Shown here: positions 1 through 5,230 of the stretch, piece after piece
How positions within the stretch are numbered: the stretch's first letter is position 1
Layout of the letters: the number at the start of each line of letters is the position of its first letter
NCBI GenBank assembly: GCA_964442335.1
Contig: CAYTZI010000131.1
Location: forward strand, 1-5,847
Source: JBFYTX01 sp964442335
GTDB taxonomy: Bacteria > Chloroflexota > Dehalococcoidia > Dehalococcoidales > RBG-16-60-22
Reading direction: 5' to 3'
DNA: 5,847 nt
Notes under the pieces: generated by a model
What the model saw: only the letters and a program-made list of their open reading frames with translations
Database searches by the model: none
What the model was told of the DNA's origin: nothing
Program-made: the position numbers and the translations under genes

Positions 1-46
1 TCCAGCCAGAGGCATTGGTAATAATCCGCAGATATTTATGGCTGGA
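1..46. repeat. 8-bp inverted repeat at the window edge
   Basis: TCCAGCCA at 1-8 is perfectly complementary to TGGCTGGA at 39-46, with a 30-base loop. It could be a weak hairpin in the intergenic space beyond the pyrD 3' end. It touches the window edge, so the stem may be longer than can be seen. No run of T follows, so a terminator role is not supported. Confidence 0.35.
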
Positions 47-61
47 GAGGGGAGTCAAGAA

Positions 62-84
62 GAGAGGGGGCTCCGCCCCCTCTC
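62..84. terminator. Strong G+C hairpin downstream of pyrD, possible terminator / dispersed repeat
   Basis: Bases 62-71 pair perfectly with 75-84 (GAGAGGGGGC against GCCCCCTCTC), leaving a 3-base loop. Read on the minus strand, in the direction of pyrD, the stem is followed by TTCTTGACTC, which is only a weak T-run. It lies about 155 bases past the pyrD stop. It may end pyrD transcription, but the same GAGAGGGGG word recurs nearby, so it may equally be a copy of a dispersed G-rich repeat. Confidence 0.5.
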
Positions 85-93
85 AAATTATCT

Positions 94-150
94 CCCCCTC
101 TCAAACAAGCTAAGGTATCAACACTGAATATGGACCAGTTTGAGAGGGGG
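94..150. repeat. 13-bp inverted repeat, G-rich repeat family
   Basis: CCCCCTCTCAAAC at 94-106 is the exact reverse complement of GTTTGAGAGGGGG at 138-150. With the hairpin at 62-84 this makes four copies of the GAGAGGGGG word, in both orientations, within about 90 bases. A near copy (GAGAGGGGA) lies at 46-54. The arrangement suggests a small dispersed intergenic repeat or alternative hairpins. No open reading frame is convincing here. Confidence 0.6.
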
Positions 151-240
151 ACCAAGGGGGTGAGTATTGAGAATCAACCATATGCAAACAGAACCGAGGA
201 AATTCTGAACTATAGGGATTTCGTTATTCGAATTTTATGT

Positions 241-1170
241 TTACGCCCTCGCCGCCCCGATTATCTCCTTAAGGCTCTTTATCCTCTCCCTTTCCATGAA
301 CCCCTCGATGCCTTCCAGGATATCCAGAGCGGCGCGGGGATTACGGTATGTGGCTGAGCCCACCTGCACGGCGCTCGCCCCCGCCATGATGAACTCCAGG
401 GCGTCGCCGGCGCTGGCGATGCCTCCGCAGCCTATAACCGGGATATCGACGGCTCCGGCAACTTCATAGACCATAGCGAGAGCGATGGGTTTTATCGCCG
501 GACCGGACAGCCCGCTGGTAACGCTCCCGAGGGAAGGCCGCCGCCCGGCGAGGTCTATCGCCATGGCCTTAACGCTATTGATGAGCGACACGGCGTCGGC
601 TCCGGTTTCCGCTGCGGCTTTGGCCACCCCGACTATGTCGCCGGTATTTGGCGTTAGTTTCACGATTAATGGCAGAGAGGTCGCGGCTCTTGTTGCCTTG
701 ACCACTTCCGCGGCGCAGTCGGGGTCTGCCCCGAAAGCTGCCCCTCCCACGCTTACGTTCGGGCAGCTTATATTCACCTCAAGTCCGCTTACGCCCTTCA
801 CGCCGTCCAGCGCTTCAGCCAGCTTCCCGTATTCCTCCACGCTGTCCCCGGCGATATTAACGATGACCGGCACGCGCCAGCCCGCCCAGATTGGGGCTTT
901 CTCTCTAATCAGGGCTTTTACCCCGATATTCTGCAGTCCTATGGAGTTGAGAACGCCGGAGGCCGTCTCTACCAGACGCGGCTGGGGATTACCCTCCCGC
1001 GGCTCCAGGGTCGTTCCTTTGCAGACGATTGCCCCCAGCCTTTGAATATCGAAAAGCTCGCTGTATTCCGTCCCGTACCCGAACGTGCCGGAGGCCGTCA
1101 TGACCGGGTTCGCCAGCAGCAGGCCCTTTTTGTTTCTGGGGGCCAGTTGCACCGATAAATTCGCAGGCAT
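241..1170 (-). CDS. pyrD: Dihydroorotate dehydrogenase B, catalytic subunit (class 1B)
   Basis: This 309-residue enzyme should oxidise dihydroorotate to orotate on FMN, the fourth step of pyrimidine synthesis, in the cytoplasm. Visible family motifs in order are NPVMTASGTFG (21-31), KGTT (51-54), NSIGLQN (75-81), VNISCPN (132-138), VKLTPN (170-175), INSV (197-200), SGLSGPAIKP (219-228), PVIGCGGI (244-251) and VQVGSA (268-273), the last two being FMN-phosphate binding. The active-site base is Cys136, which marks class 1 rather than the Ser of class 2. The length fits the family. Class 1B enzymes normally pair with the iron-sulphur/FAD subunit PyrK, and no pyrK is adjacent on the upstream side. 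The ATG at 1170 gives the expected family N-terminus, but no strong ribosome binding site precedes it. The gene is divergent from the small regulator gene, with a 132-base gap. The function call is firm; the 1B subtype is very likely. Confidence 0.96.
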   Translation of the reverse strand: MPANLSVQLAPRNKKGLLLANPVMTASGTFGYGTEYSELFDIQRLGAIVCKGTTLEPREGNPQPRLVETASGVLNSIGLQNIGVKALIREKAPIWAGWRVPVIVNIAGDSVEEYGKLAEALDGVKGVSGLEVNISCPNVSVGGAAFGADPDCAAEVVKATRAATSLPLIVKLTPNTGDIVGVAKAAAETGADAVSLINSVKAMAIDLAGRRPSLGSVTSGLSGPAIKPIALAMVYEVAGAVDIPVIGCGGIASAGDALEFIMAGASAVQVGSATYRNPRAALDILEGIEGFMERERIKSLKEIIGAARA

Positions 1171-1302
1171 TTCTGGCTGAAAGCTTACCAGACCGCCTTT
1201 GCCAATGCAAGTCGTTTGGGTGCTGCCACTCAGAAAAAACAGGTATCCGCCCGATTGTGCGTTAATGGGGCGGGGTTATATTCTAACGTTGAAGGCGGCA
1301 TT

Positions 1303-1521
1303 ATGAGAACAGTGACAGCGCCGGCTCGCATTCACGCTCCGTCGAAAGGCTCCAGGGCAAAACTGCTCCGGATAAGCAACCTTTTAACGCAGAGGGAGCT
1401 CGCCGAACTGGCCGGTATCCCGCCCGAACACGTTGACCTTTACGAGAAAGACCTGCCCGTGCCGCTGGACAGCAGGCGCCGGATTCTCCGGGTGCTCTGG
1501 TCCGGAAAAACAAAGAAGTGA
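1303..1521 (+). CDS. Small XRE-like helix-turn-helix DNA-binding protein
   Basis: The protein has 72 residues if it starts at the ATG at 1303, where GAAGG (1291-1295) sits 7 bases upstream as a modest ribosome binding site. An in-frame ATG at 1216 would add 29 residues of low-complexity, non-domain sequence, so the shorter form is preferred. Residues 20-66 resemble a Cro/C1-type (XRE) helix-turn-helix, with TQRELAELAGIPPEHVDLYE (29-48) as the turn and recognition helices, preceded by a basic, Ser/Lys-rich tail. The family binds DNA as a transcriptional regulator. There is no ligand or sensor domain, and the target cannot be read from the sequence. A possible -10 (TATATT, 1277-1282) with a poor -35 (TTGTGC, 1255-1260) lies upstream. 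The stop codon falls inside the terminator hairpin. The gene is divergent from pyrD and convergent with the archaellin-like gene. It is probably a real, short housekeeping-type regulator. Confidence 0.7.
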   Translation: MRTVTAPARIHAPSKGSRAKLLRISNLLTQRELAELAGIPPEHVDLYEKDLPVPLDSRRRILRVLWSGKTKK

Positions 1522-1540
1522 CGCTGTGCGCGCCACTTCT
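1514..1540. terminator. Bidirectional intrinsic terminator between convergent genes
   Basis: AGAAGTG (1514-1520) pairs with CACTTCT (1534-1540) around a 13-base G+C-rich loop. On the plus strand CGTTTTC follows and would end the small regulator gene, whose stop codon (1519-1521) lies in the stem. On the minus strand CTTTGTTTTTCC follows and would end the archaellin-like transcript about 70 bases past its stop. T-runs on both sides of one stem support use in both directions. Confidence 0.6.
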
Positions 1541-1609
1541 CGTTTTCAGGTCGCAACTCAACGACCGCTCTTCGTCTTATAGCTATCCAAACCTATATCT
1601 TGGCAGTTC

Positions 1610-2200
1610 TCAGTGCAGGTTTACGTACTGACTAATACGGCCCGGGATGGTCCTTTCCAGGGTCATCACCGGTCCGTCGGGGGGCTTGATTTCCAGAGAG
1701 AAACGGTCGTAAGGGCCGATGCTGATATTCGCAGAAGTCGGCATAATTACCGTCATCTGGAACAGCTCATTGGGGTCGAGCAGGTAGTCGTCATTTATCG
1801 TGCTTAACCTCTCAAGTGTCCAGTTAACCGAGGGGATAAAGTTCGAGGCGTCGCTGTAAGACACGACCACCATTTGGGTCTGGTTACCCGATAAATTATC
1901 CGAGGGGGTGAAGTCGACAGGGCTGGCGGCAGACGGGACGCCAATGCAGAAGGAAATTTCCACCACCTCGCTATCGACCATGCGGGCGATTACGTTCCCC
2001 CTGATTTCCACCGTGGCCATGGTTGACTGAAGGCCGGCGTTGACGGCTTCCTTAGCCTTTTGCGAGGAGAACAAGCCGGCGGAAAGCACGACATAGGCGA
2101 ATACAGACGCCACGATGACGAATGCAATGAGGATTATAGCTGTTTCCAGACCGGTGATGCCTCTCTCTTTATCAGGTACTTTTTCCCTAGTGAATTTCAT
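1610..2200 (-). CDS. Archaellin / type IV pilin-like filament subunit
   Basis: This 196-residue protein has a class III (prepilin-type) signal: a short charged leader ending KERG (11-14), then ITGLETAIILIAFVIVAS, a long hydrophobic helix. A prepilin/prearchaellin peptidase would cut after Gly14, leaving Glu at mature position 5 as in classical pilins. The rest (about 70-196) is polar and Thr/Ser/Val-rich, consistent with a beta-sandwich head. It ends PGRISQYVNLH, typical of archaellin-like C-termini. The ATG at 2200 is chosen because AGGAGG (2213-2208) lies exactly 7 bases upstream; a TTG two codons earlier is too close. By family, it would be exported, processed and assembled into a surface filament (archaellum-like or pilus). 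No assembly genes are nearby. A paralogue begins at 5581 on the other strand, with about 42 of the first 65 mature residues identical by hand alignment. The family call is firm; whether it serves motility or adhesion is open. Confidence 0.85.
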   Translation of the reverse strand: MKFTREKVPDKERGITGLETAIILIAFVIVASVFAYVVLSAGLFSSQKAKEAVNAGLQSTMATVEIRGNVIARMVDSEVVEISFCIGVPSAASPVDFTPSDNLSGNQTQMVVVSYSDASNFIPSVNWTLERLSTINDDYLLDPNELFQMTVIMPTSANISIGPYDRFSLEIKPPDGPVMTLERTIPGRISQYVNLH

Positions 2201-2207
2201 CTCCAAA

Positions 2208-2213
2208 CCTCCT
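2208..2213 (-). promoter_or_regulatory. Consensus ribosome binding site fixing the archaellin start
   Basis: The minus strand reads AGGAGG here, followed by 7 bases (TTTGGAG) and then ATG at 2200. It is by far the best Shine-Dalgarno sequence in the window. It suggests strong translation of this subunit and rules out the upstream TTG at 2206 as the start. Confidence 0.8.
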
Positions 2214-2228
2214 GTATAGCCGGTAATT

Positions 2229-2255
2229 CGCTAGCGTTCCCCTTTTACGCTAGCG
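2229..2255. promoter_or_regulatory. Paired CGCTAGCG palindromes in the archaellin leader
   Basis: The 8-bp palindrome CGCTAGCG occurs at 2229-2236 and again at 2248-2255, 19 bp apart start to start and on the same face of the helix. As RNA the two copies would pair into an 8-bp hairpin with an 11-base loop, in the minus-strand leader just upstream of the ribosome binding site. It could be a pair of operator sites or a leader hairpin that stabilises the mRNA or gates translation. A -10-like TATAGA (2268-2263) lies just upstream on the minus strand, without a well-spaced -35. Confidence 0.5.
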
Positions 2256-2309
2256 GTCTTTATCTATACACCGCATGGTATGTAAAGTAACCTAAGGATA
2301 TCAGGGACG

Positions 2310-2372
2310 CTGTAACTAAAACATAAAATTTACCGCTCTGTATATAAATAATTAGTTACAGTTTTTATGTTT
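2310..2372. repeat. Two interleaved 10-bp inverted repeats in an AT-rich intergenic region
   Basis: CTGTAACTAA (2310-2319) is complementary to TTAGTTACAG (2352-2361). AAACATAAAA (2319-2328) is complementary to TTTTATGTTT (2363-2372). The arms are ordered A-B-A'-B', so as RNA they could form a pseudoknot but not two nested stems. As DNA they could be paired protein-binding sites. TTTACCGC also repeats directly (2329-2336 and 2370-2377). The site lies between the divergent archaellin and tRNA-Glu genes. Its role is unknown. Confidence 0.55.
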
Positions 2373-2449
2373 ACCGCGAATGGCTGGAAAGATACGCTTT
2401 TATAAGAAAAGATGCATGATGAAAGATACGCAGCATGCCGGCCGGTGCA

Positions 2450-2479
2450 TTGTCCGGCAAGGAGGTTCTCTGCTATACT
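2450..2479 (+). promoter_or_regulatory. Promoter of tRNA-Glu
   Basis: TTGTCC (2450-2455, 4 of 6 to the -35 consensus) is followed after 18 bases by TATACT (2474-2479, 5 of 6). The latter has TG one base upstream, making an extended -10. Transcription would start near 2486, a few bases before the mature tRNA 5' end at 2489. This is a bacterial sigma-70-type arrangement and argues against an archaeal source. Confidence 0.65.
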
Positions 2480-2488
2480 TTATGGTGC

Positions 2489-2561
2489 GCCCCCATCGTC
2501 TAGTGGACTAGGACATCGGCCTTTCAAGCCGGCAACATGGATTCGAATTCCATTGGGGGCA
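2489..2561 (+). tRNA. tRNA-Glu (anticodon TTC)
   Basis: A complete 73-base cloverleaf can be drawn. The acceptor is GCCCCCA (2489-2495) with TGGGGGC (2554-2560) and A as discriminator. The D stem is GTCT/GGAC. The anticodon stem is TCGGC/GCCGG around loop CTTTCAA, with TTC at 2523-2525. The variable loop has 4 bases. The T stem is ATGGA/TCCAT around loop TTCGAAT. All stems pair, with only G-T wobbles in the D and anticodon stems. CCA is not encoded, so it must be added after transcription. It reads GAA/GAG codons. The sequence right after it is A+T-rich and holds a decayed gene, as is common at tRNA-adjacent insertion sites. Confidence 0.97.
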
Positions 2562-2583
2562 TTCTAATTCCTCCTGTTTTCCC

Positions 2584-2589
2584 TATAAT
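2584..2589 (+). promoter_or_regulatory. Consensus -10 box just before a GTG start (possible leaderless promoter)
   Basis: TATAAT occurs 6 bases before the GTG at 2596, so transcription would begin at or next to the start codon and leave no room for a ribosome binding site. The -35 region is poor (TTCTAA at 2562-2567, 16-base spacing). If real, the downstream gene was expressed as a leaderless mRNA. Confidence 0.3.
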
Positions 2590-2595
2590 GTACCT

Positions 2596-3337
2596 GTGGA
2601 TAGCCGAGCACGTACCAAAGCCATCAAAGCAAATCAGCTCAAGGGCGAGCTTAAAGGCGATTTGGCCGCCTACGAAAAATTTGGTCTTTTTCAGCGTTCC
2701 GTCAATCAGAACACCGCCTACCGCTACCGCGGAACAGCTAAAGGTCAAATACCATGATATAATCTCCGGAATTGCAGCACCACACCTCATCAAGGGTTTA
2801 TTCAGTCATCTCAGTACATCGGGTTCGTTTAAATTCCAGGAACTCGCCGGTGATAAGGGTAAAATCAATGAATTAAGGCTCAAAACGGGGCAATACTCAC
2901 AAGCGCTTCTGGAACTGCTTAAAATCATGACAGATGAAGTAATAGGATACAGAACACAAGTAGAATTTCATAATGAGGTAAAACCAGGGATCACGAGATA
3001 GTTTATAATTTCCGCCTGGAAAGAAGCCATACAAAAAGCCAGCGGTCATCCTTCGATAATCGACTCATGGTATAGGCCATATGAGAGCATTCCCGGTACT
3101 ATTTATTGGCAACAAAGAGGCGGAGGTGCGATTTTATATATCGCTAAAAGTCAAAGAACTCTTAAGATTTACGAAACCAAACACAAGAAACTAATACTTA
3201 AATATGCAACTGACCCCATTACCAAAGACATTATAAAAAAAGAGCAAGGAATTAGCAGCTTGGTACAGGAGGTCAGGCAACGGCTTCAGGAATTTAGCGA
3301 TACGCAACAAGTAATCGGGTACTCCGATCTATGCTAA
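2596..3337 (+). pseudogene. Decayed gene of unknown function (frameshift plus amber codon)
   Basis: Three coding-like stretches follow one another. From GTG at 2596 one frame reads VDSRARTKAIKANQLKGELK through about YRYRGTAK and then meets a stop at 2755-2757. The next frame takes over near 2740 with LKVKYHDIISGIAAPHLIKG and continues to ITR, followed by TAG at 2999-3001. The same frame then resumes with FIISAWKEAIQKASGHPSII and ends at TAA 3335-3337. One extra base near 2737-2744 plus one G-to-A change (TGG to TAG) would explain the damage. Repaired, the product would be about 246 residues, soluble, Lys/Glu/Gln-rich, with no signal peptide or membrane segment. I do not recognise the family, although the charged, aromatic-rich text looks truly coding. 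It sits directly after tRNA-Glu, with only a possible leaderless start. Programmed recoding or a sequencing error could mimic decay, but two lesions make a pseudogene more likely. Confidence 0.6.
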
Positions 3338-3563
3338 CTCTGATCAGCCTTTTCACGTCATTGGTGTCGGACGCCATAAATATAAATATTGGGAAAATAG
3401 TTATTGCAACGAAACCAAGAAACGCTACTTTGAATTCTGACTGGTCAGCCATTCCAGAAGCATTCCGAACTTCAATGTGAGAAGAAATCGTTAATTCCTG
3501 CTCTTCAGTAAATTTTCTATACACACCATTAGCCACATAGTTTGAAGGTGGGTTCGAGTCCAC
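3294..3563 (-). CDS. Possible small single-membrane-segment protein
   Basis: This is an 89-residue reading frame from GTG at 3563; the true start is uncertain. An in-frame ATG at 3452 would give 52 residues, and neither start has a clear ribosome binding site. Residues 44-64 (KVAFLGFVAITIFPIFIF and on) form one convincing membrane helix, followed by a basic tail with KRLIR and RSTRLLVAYR that would lie in the cytoplasm. The 3' end overlaps the tail of the decayed plus-strand gene by 44 bases in the opposite direction. The 5' end of the long form runs into a tRNA T-arm-like fragment, which makes that start doubtful. No family is recognised. It may be a remnant or a chance frame. Confidence 0.3.
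   Translation of the reverse strand: MDSNPPSNYVANGVYRKFTEEQELTISSHIEVRNASGMADQSEFKVAFLGFVAITIFPIFIFMASDTNDVKRLIRVSIDRSTRLLVAYR
3551..3561 (+). other. tRNA T-arm-like fragment
   Basis: GGTTCGAGTCC has the conserved core of a tRNA T-arm, and the flanking GTGG/CCAC could pair around it. No anticodon arm or acceptor stem can be built on either side, so this is not a working tRNA gene. It abuts the first copy of the direct repeat at 3569. It may be a relic of an attachment site or a truncated tRNA. Confidence 0.35.
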
Positions 3564-3568
3564 TAAAG

Positions 3569-3596
3569 TGGGCGGTGGTGTACAATACGCAGAACC
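3569..3596. repeat. Direct repeat, copy 1 (flanks the LRR gene)
   Basis: TGGGCGGTGGTGTACAATA (3569-3587) is identical to 4842-4860. Both copies are then followed by three bases and AGAACC (here CGC then AGAACC). A further shared word, TTCAGCCTG, lies at 3615-3623 here and at 4882-4890 in the other copy, and CACT plus AAGT words occur just upstream of both. The copies are in the same orientation, about 1.27 kb apart, with the LRR gene between them. Confidence 0.75.
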
Positions 3597-3636
3597 AAAA
3601 CTTTTAAATTAAGTTTCAGCCTGTAATCAGCGGAGT

Positions 3637-3647
3637 GGTTCGAATCC
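3637..3647 (+). other. Second tRNA T-arm-like fragment
   Basis: GGTTCGAATCC is flanked by GTG and TCAC that could pair imperfectly. Like the fragment at 3551-3561 it has no cloverleaf around it. It lies 86 bases from the first fragment and just beyond the 3' end of the LRR gene. It may be a relic or chance. Confidence 0.3.
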
Positions 3648-3695
3648 TCACATCTGGATGGAAAATCGATCCGGCTTCTGAGTTACCCCATTGCT

Positions 3696-4646
3696 TTAAT
3701 AGGAGACCTTAACGCCGGATTTCACCAGTTCGGGAATACAAGTACCGATTGATTCCGCGTTCAGAGGATTATCGCATAAATCTAAACTCCGGTCGATTGG
3801 TATATCCGTGAATCCCCTATTCTCCACCAGGGGAGAGATGTCCGAGATATCGTTACTATCCAGGCAAATATTTCGCAGCTGGTACAGCTTAGCCAAAGGG
3901 GAAATATCCTGGATGTGATTTTCTCCCAGGCTAAGGCTTTCCAGTCTGTACAGTCCTGTCAGCGGGGTAATGTCTCCTATCTGATTTTGGTAGGCGCCCA
4001 GGAAGAAGAGCTGCTGCAAACGGGCCAGCGAAGAAATATCGGTAACCCGGTTCCTTGAAATACTTAATTGCTGCAGATTCCCCAACTCAGCTAAGACGGA
4101 AATATCCGAAATCTGGTTAGCGTCCAGTCCAAGCAAGGTTAGTATCAGGGCTCCCAGATTGGTGAGATTGGCTAAAGGAGAAATATCGCTGATACCGTGG
4201 TTCATCAGAACCAGGTTTTTGAGATTCGTCAGATTAGCTAAAGGAGTGAGGTTCTGGACATGACCAGTTACCATCAATGACTCGAGTTTGTTCAGGTTGC
4301 GCAACGGAGTCAGGTCCCGGATATCGCCGTTGATATGGATTTCTTCCAGATTGCAGCAGTATTCCAAGCCGGCCAAACTGATGACTATGCTGCCAGTCTG
4401 ACCGATCGCGCCGATATTATTAGAAATCTCCAGCTTGTTAATCCGGGCCATATCGCTGGCTCGAATGTACCGGCCGTGAATATCAAGGCTATCCCGGATG
4501 GCATTTTCCAGAACCGGGTCGGGGATATTTACTGCCTCATCCGAAATGGCAAAGACAGCTCTTGCGGAACCATAACCGATTCCAGCAGCGAGAACAATCG
4601 TAGCCGCGAGCAAAATAGCGGTTATTGAAAGCCTTTTAATTTTCAT
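3696..4646 (-). CDS. Secreted internalin-like leucine-rich repeat protein
   Basis: This 316-residue protein begins with a Sec signal peptide: basic MKIKR, a hydrophobic core to about residue 27, and likely cleavage after ARA (30) or VFA (33). A cap (about 38-110) includes IPDPVLENAIRDSLDI and LEISNNIG, as in internalin-type proteins. Seven full repeats follow (112-269), mostly 22 residues, of the form I-S-P-L-A-x-L-x-x-L-x-x-L-x-L-x-x-N-x-I-x-D. A C-terminal cap ends NPLNAESIGTCIPELVKSGV and KVSY. The third repeat (155-181) is 27 residues long. Such proteins usually bind other proteins or surfaces. No LPXTG, membrane anchor or SLH domain is present, so it is probably released or loosely attached. 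The ATG at 4646 fits the signal peptide, but no clear ribosome binding site precedes it. It stands alone on its strand, between direct repeats, which suggests an acquired single-gene unit. The partner is unknown. Confidence 0.88.
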   Translation of the reverse strand: MKIKRLSITAILLAATIVLAAGIGYGSARAVFAISDEAVNIPDPVLENAIRDSLDIHGRYIRASDMARINKLEISNNIGAIGQTGSIVISLAGLEYCCNLEEIHINGDIRDLTPLRNLNKLESLMVTGHVQNLTPLANLTNLKNLVLMNHGISDISPLANLTNLGALILTLLGLDANQISDISVLAELGNLQQLSISRNRVTDISSLARLQQLFFLGAYQNQIGDITPLTGLYRLESLSLGENHIQDISPLAKLYQLRNICLDSNDISDISPLVENRGFTDIPIDRSLDLCDNPLNAESIGTCIPELVKSGVKVSY

Positions 4647-4960
4647 AGGCCATATTCAGGCAGGATTATTAAGCTCAGGTTACCACAACAGGTTAGACCT
4701 GGCATCCAAGCCAATACCCAATTCACCTAGGTGCTATGAAGTGACGGCAATGACTGCGAATGGGTTTGGGTAATGTCCAGTTGAAAAAGGTGCTATACAC
4801 TTGGATGACTGTGGTTTATAAAAAGTTCACTATAAGTAAACTGGGCGGTGGTGTACAATAGACAGAACCTTTGAACTTTCCTTCAGCCTGAATTCATAAT
4901 TGTTTAGTTTCCTGAGGCATTTGGCTTGAATTATAGTCTAAGTCACTTTACAAGCTTTTG
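4647..4960. other. Intergenic region upstream of the LRR gene
   Basis: No convincing gene lies in these 314 bases. They should contain the LRR promoter (minus strand), but I see no well-spaced -35/-10 pair. GGTGCTAT occurs twice (4730-4737 and 4789-4796), each followed by a nearby ATGACTG (4750-4756 and 4805-4811). The second copy of the 28-bp direct repeat is at 4842-4869. A plus-strand frame starting at 4926 has no coding character. Confidence 0.5.
4842..4869. repeat. Direct repeat, copy 2 (flanks the LRR gene)
   Basis: This is the same 19-bp core as 3569-3587, followed by GAC and AGAACC, then TTCAGCCTG at 4882-4890. Upstream text (CACTATAAGTAAAC) resembles CACTAAAG before copy 1, but the T-arm-like GGTTCGAGTCC is absent here; only GTTCAC remains (4825-4830). 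The two sites thus look like diverged copies of one longer intergenic sequence. Confidence 0.75.
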
Positions 4961-5230
4961 TTATCTAACGATTTGCGTTCTCATGATGGCTTGGCCGCGT
5001 ACGATCACATACTTACCTTCACCTTACCAGTTACCCGGTAATATATCATCAACAATATCGCGCGTTCTAATCGCCGTCCACCTAACAGGGAATACCTCCT
5101 TCTGGTTGACTTTCCTGGTTCCTAAGATCTGGACACGGAAATATGCTACATGGGCAACTGGCACTCCGAAAGTTTTCAGCACATAGGGTATGCTTTCCGT
5201 ATCGTCAGCTAGCTTCGGACTGGTTTTCAT
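4961..5230 (-). pseudogene. Short gene of unknown function, probably cut by a stop codon
   Basis: From ATG at 5230 the frame gives 68 residues, MKTSPKLADDTESIPYVLKT through KVNQKEVFPVRWTAIRTRD to DDILPGNW, then TAA at 5026-5024. The same frame stays coding-like past the stop, GEGKYVIVRGQAIMRTQIVR, until TAA at 4963-4961. A Tyr, Gln, Lys, Glu or Ser codon changed by one base could explain the first stop, restoring a protein of about 89 residues. It is soluble and basic, with no signal peptide. I do not recognise the family. No ribosome binding site is visible before the ATG. A possible promoter lies at 5280-5252. It may instead be an intact 68-residue gene. The opposite-strand frame here (4926-5186) is Trp/Cys/Ser-rich and looks like a shadow. 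Confidence 0.4.

Noticed and set aside
130..357. 75-residue plus-strand frame at the pyrD 3' end
   Set aside because: It lies largely antisense to pyrD codons, starts inside the G-rich repeat and has no domain or ribosome binding site.
485..1045. 186-residue plus-strand frame inside pyrD
   Set aside because: It is antisense to a well-supported enzyme gene. Its Ala/Ser/Thr/Pro-rich text is the usual shadow of a G+C-rich gene.
2537..2740. N-terminal part of a plus-strand frame starting inside tRNA-Glu
   Set aside because: The start lies in the tRNA T-arm, and the first 60 or so residues look non-coding. The coding-like text there is in another frame, from GTG 2596; only the later part (after about 2740) is kept, as part of the pseudogene.
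4926..5186. 86-residue plus-strand frame opposite the short minus-strand gene
   Set aside because: It is rich in Trp, Cys, Ser and Thr with no coherent domain. The opposite strand has more natural protein text and a possible promoter.
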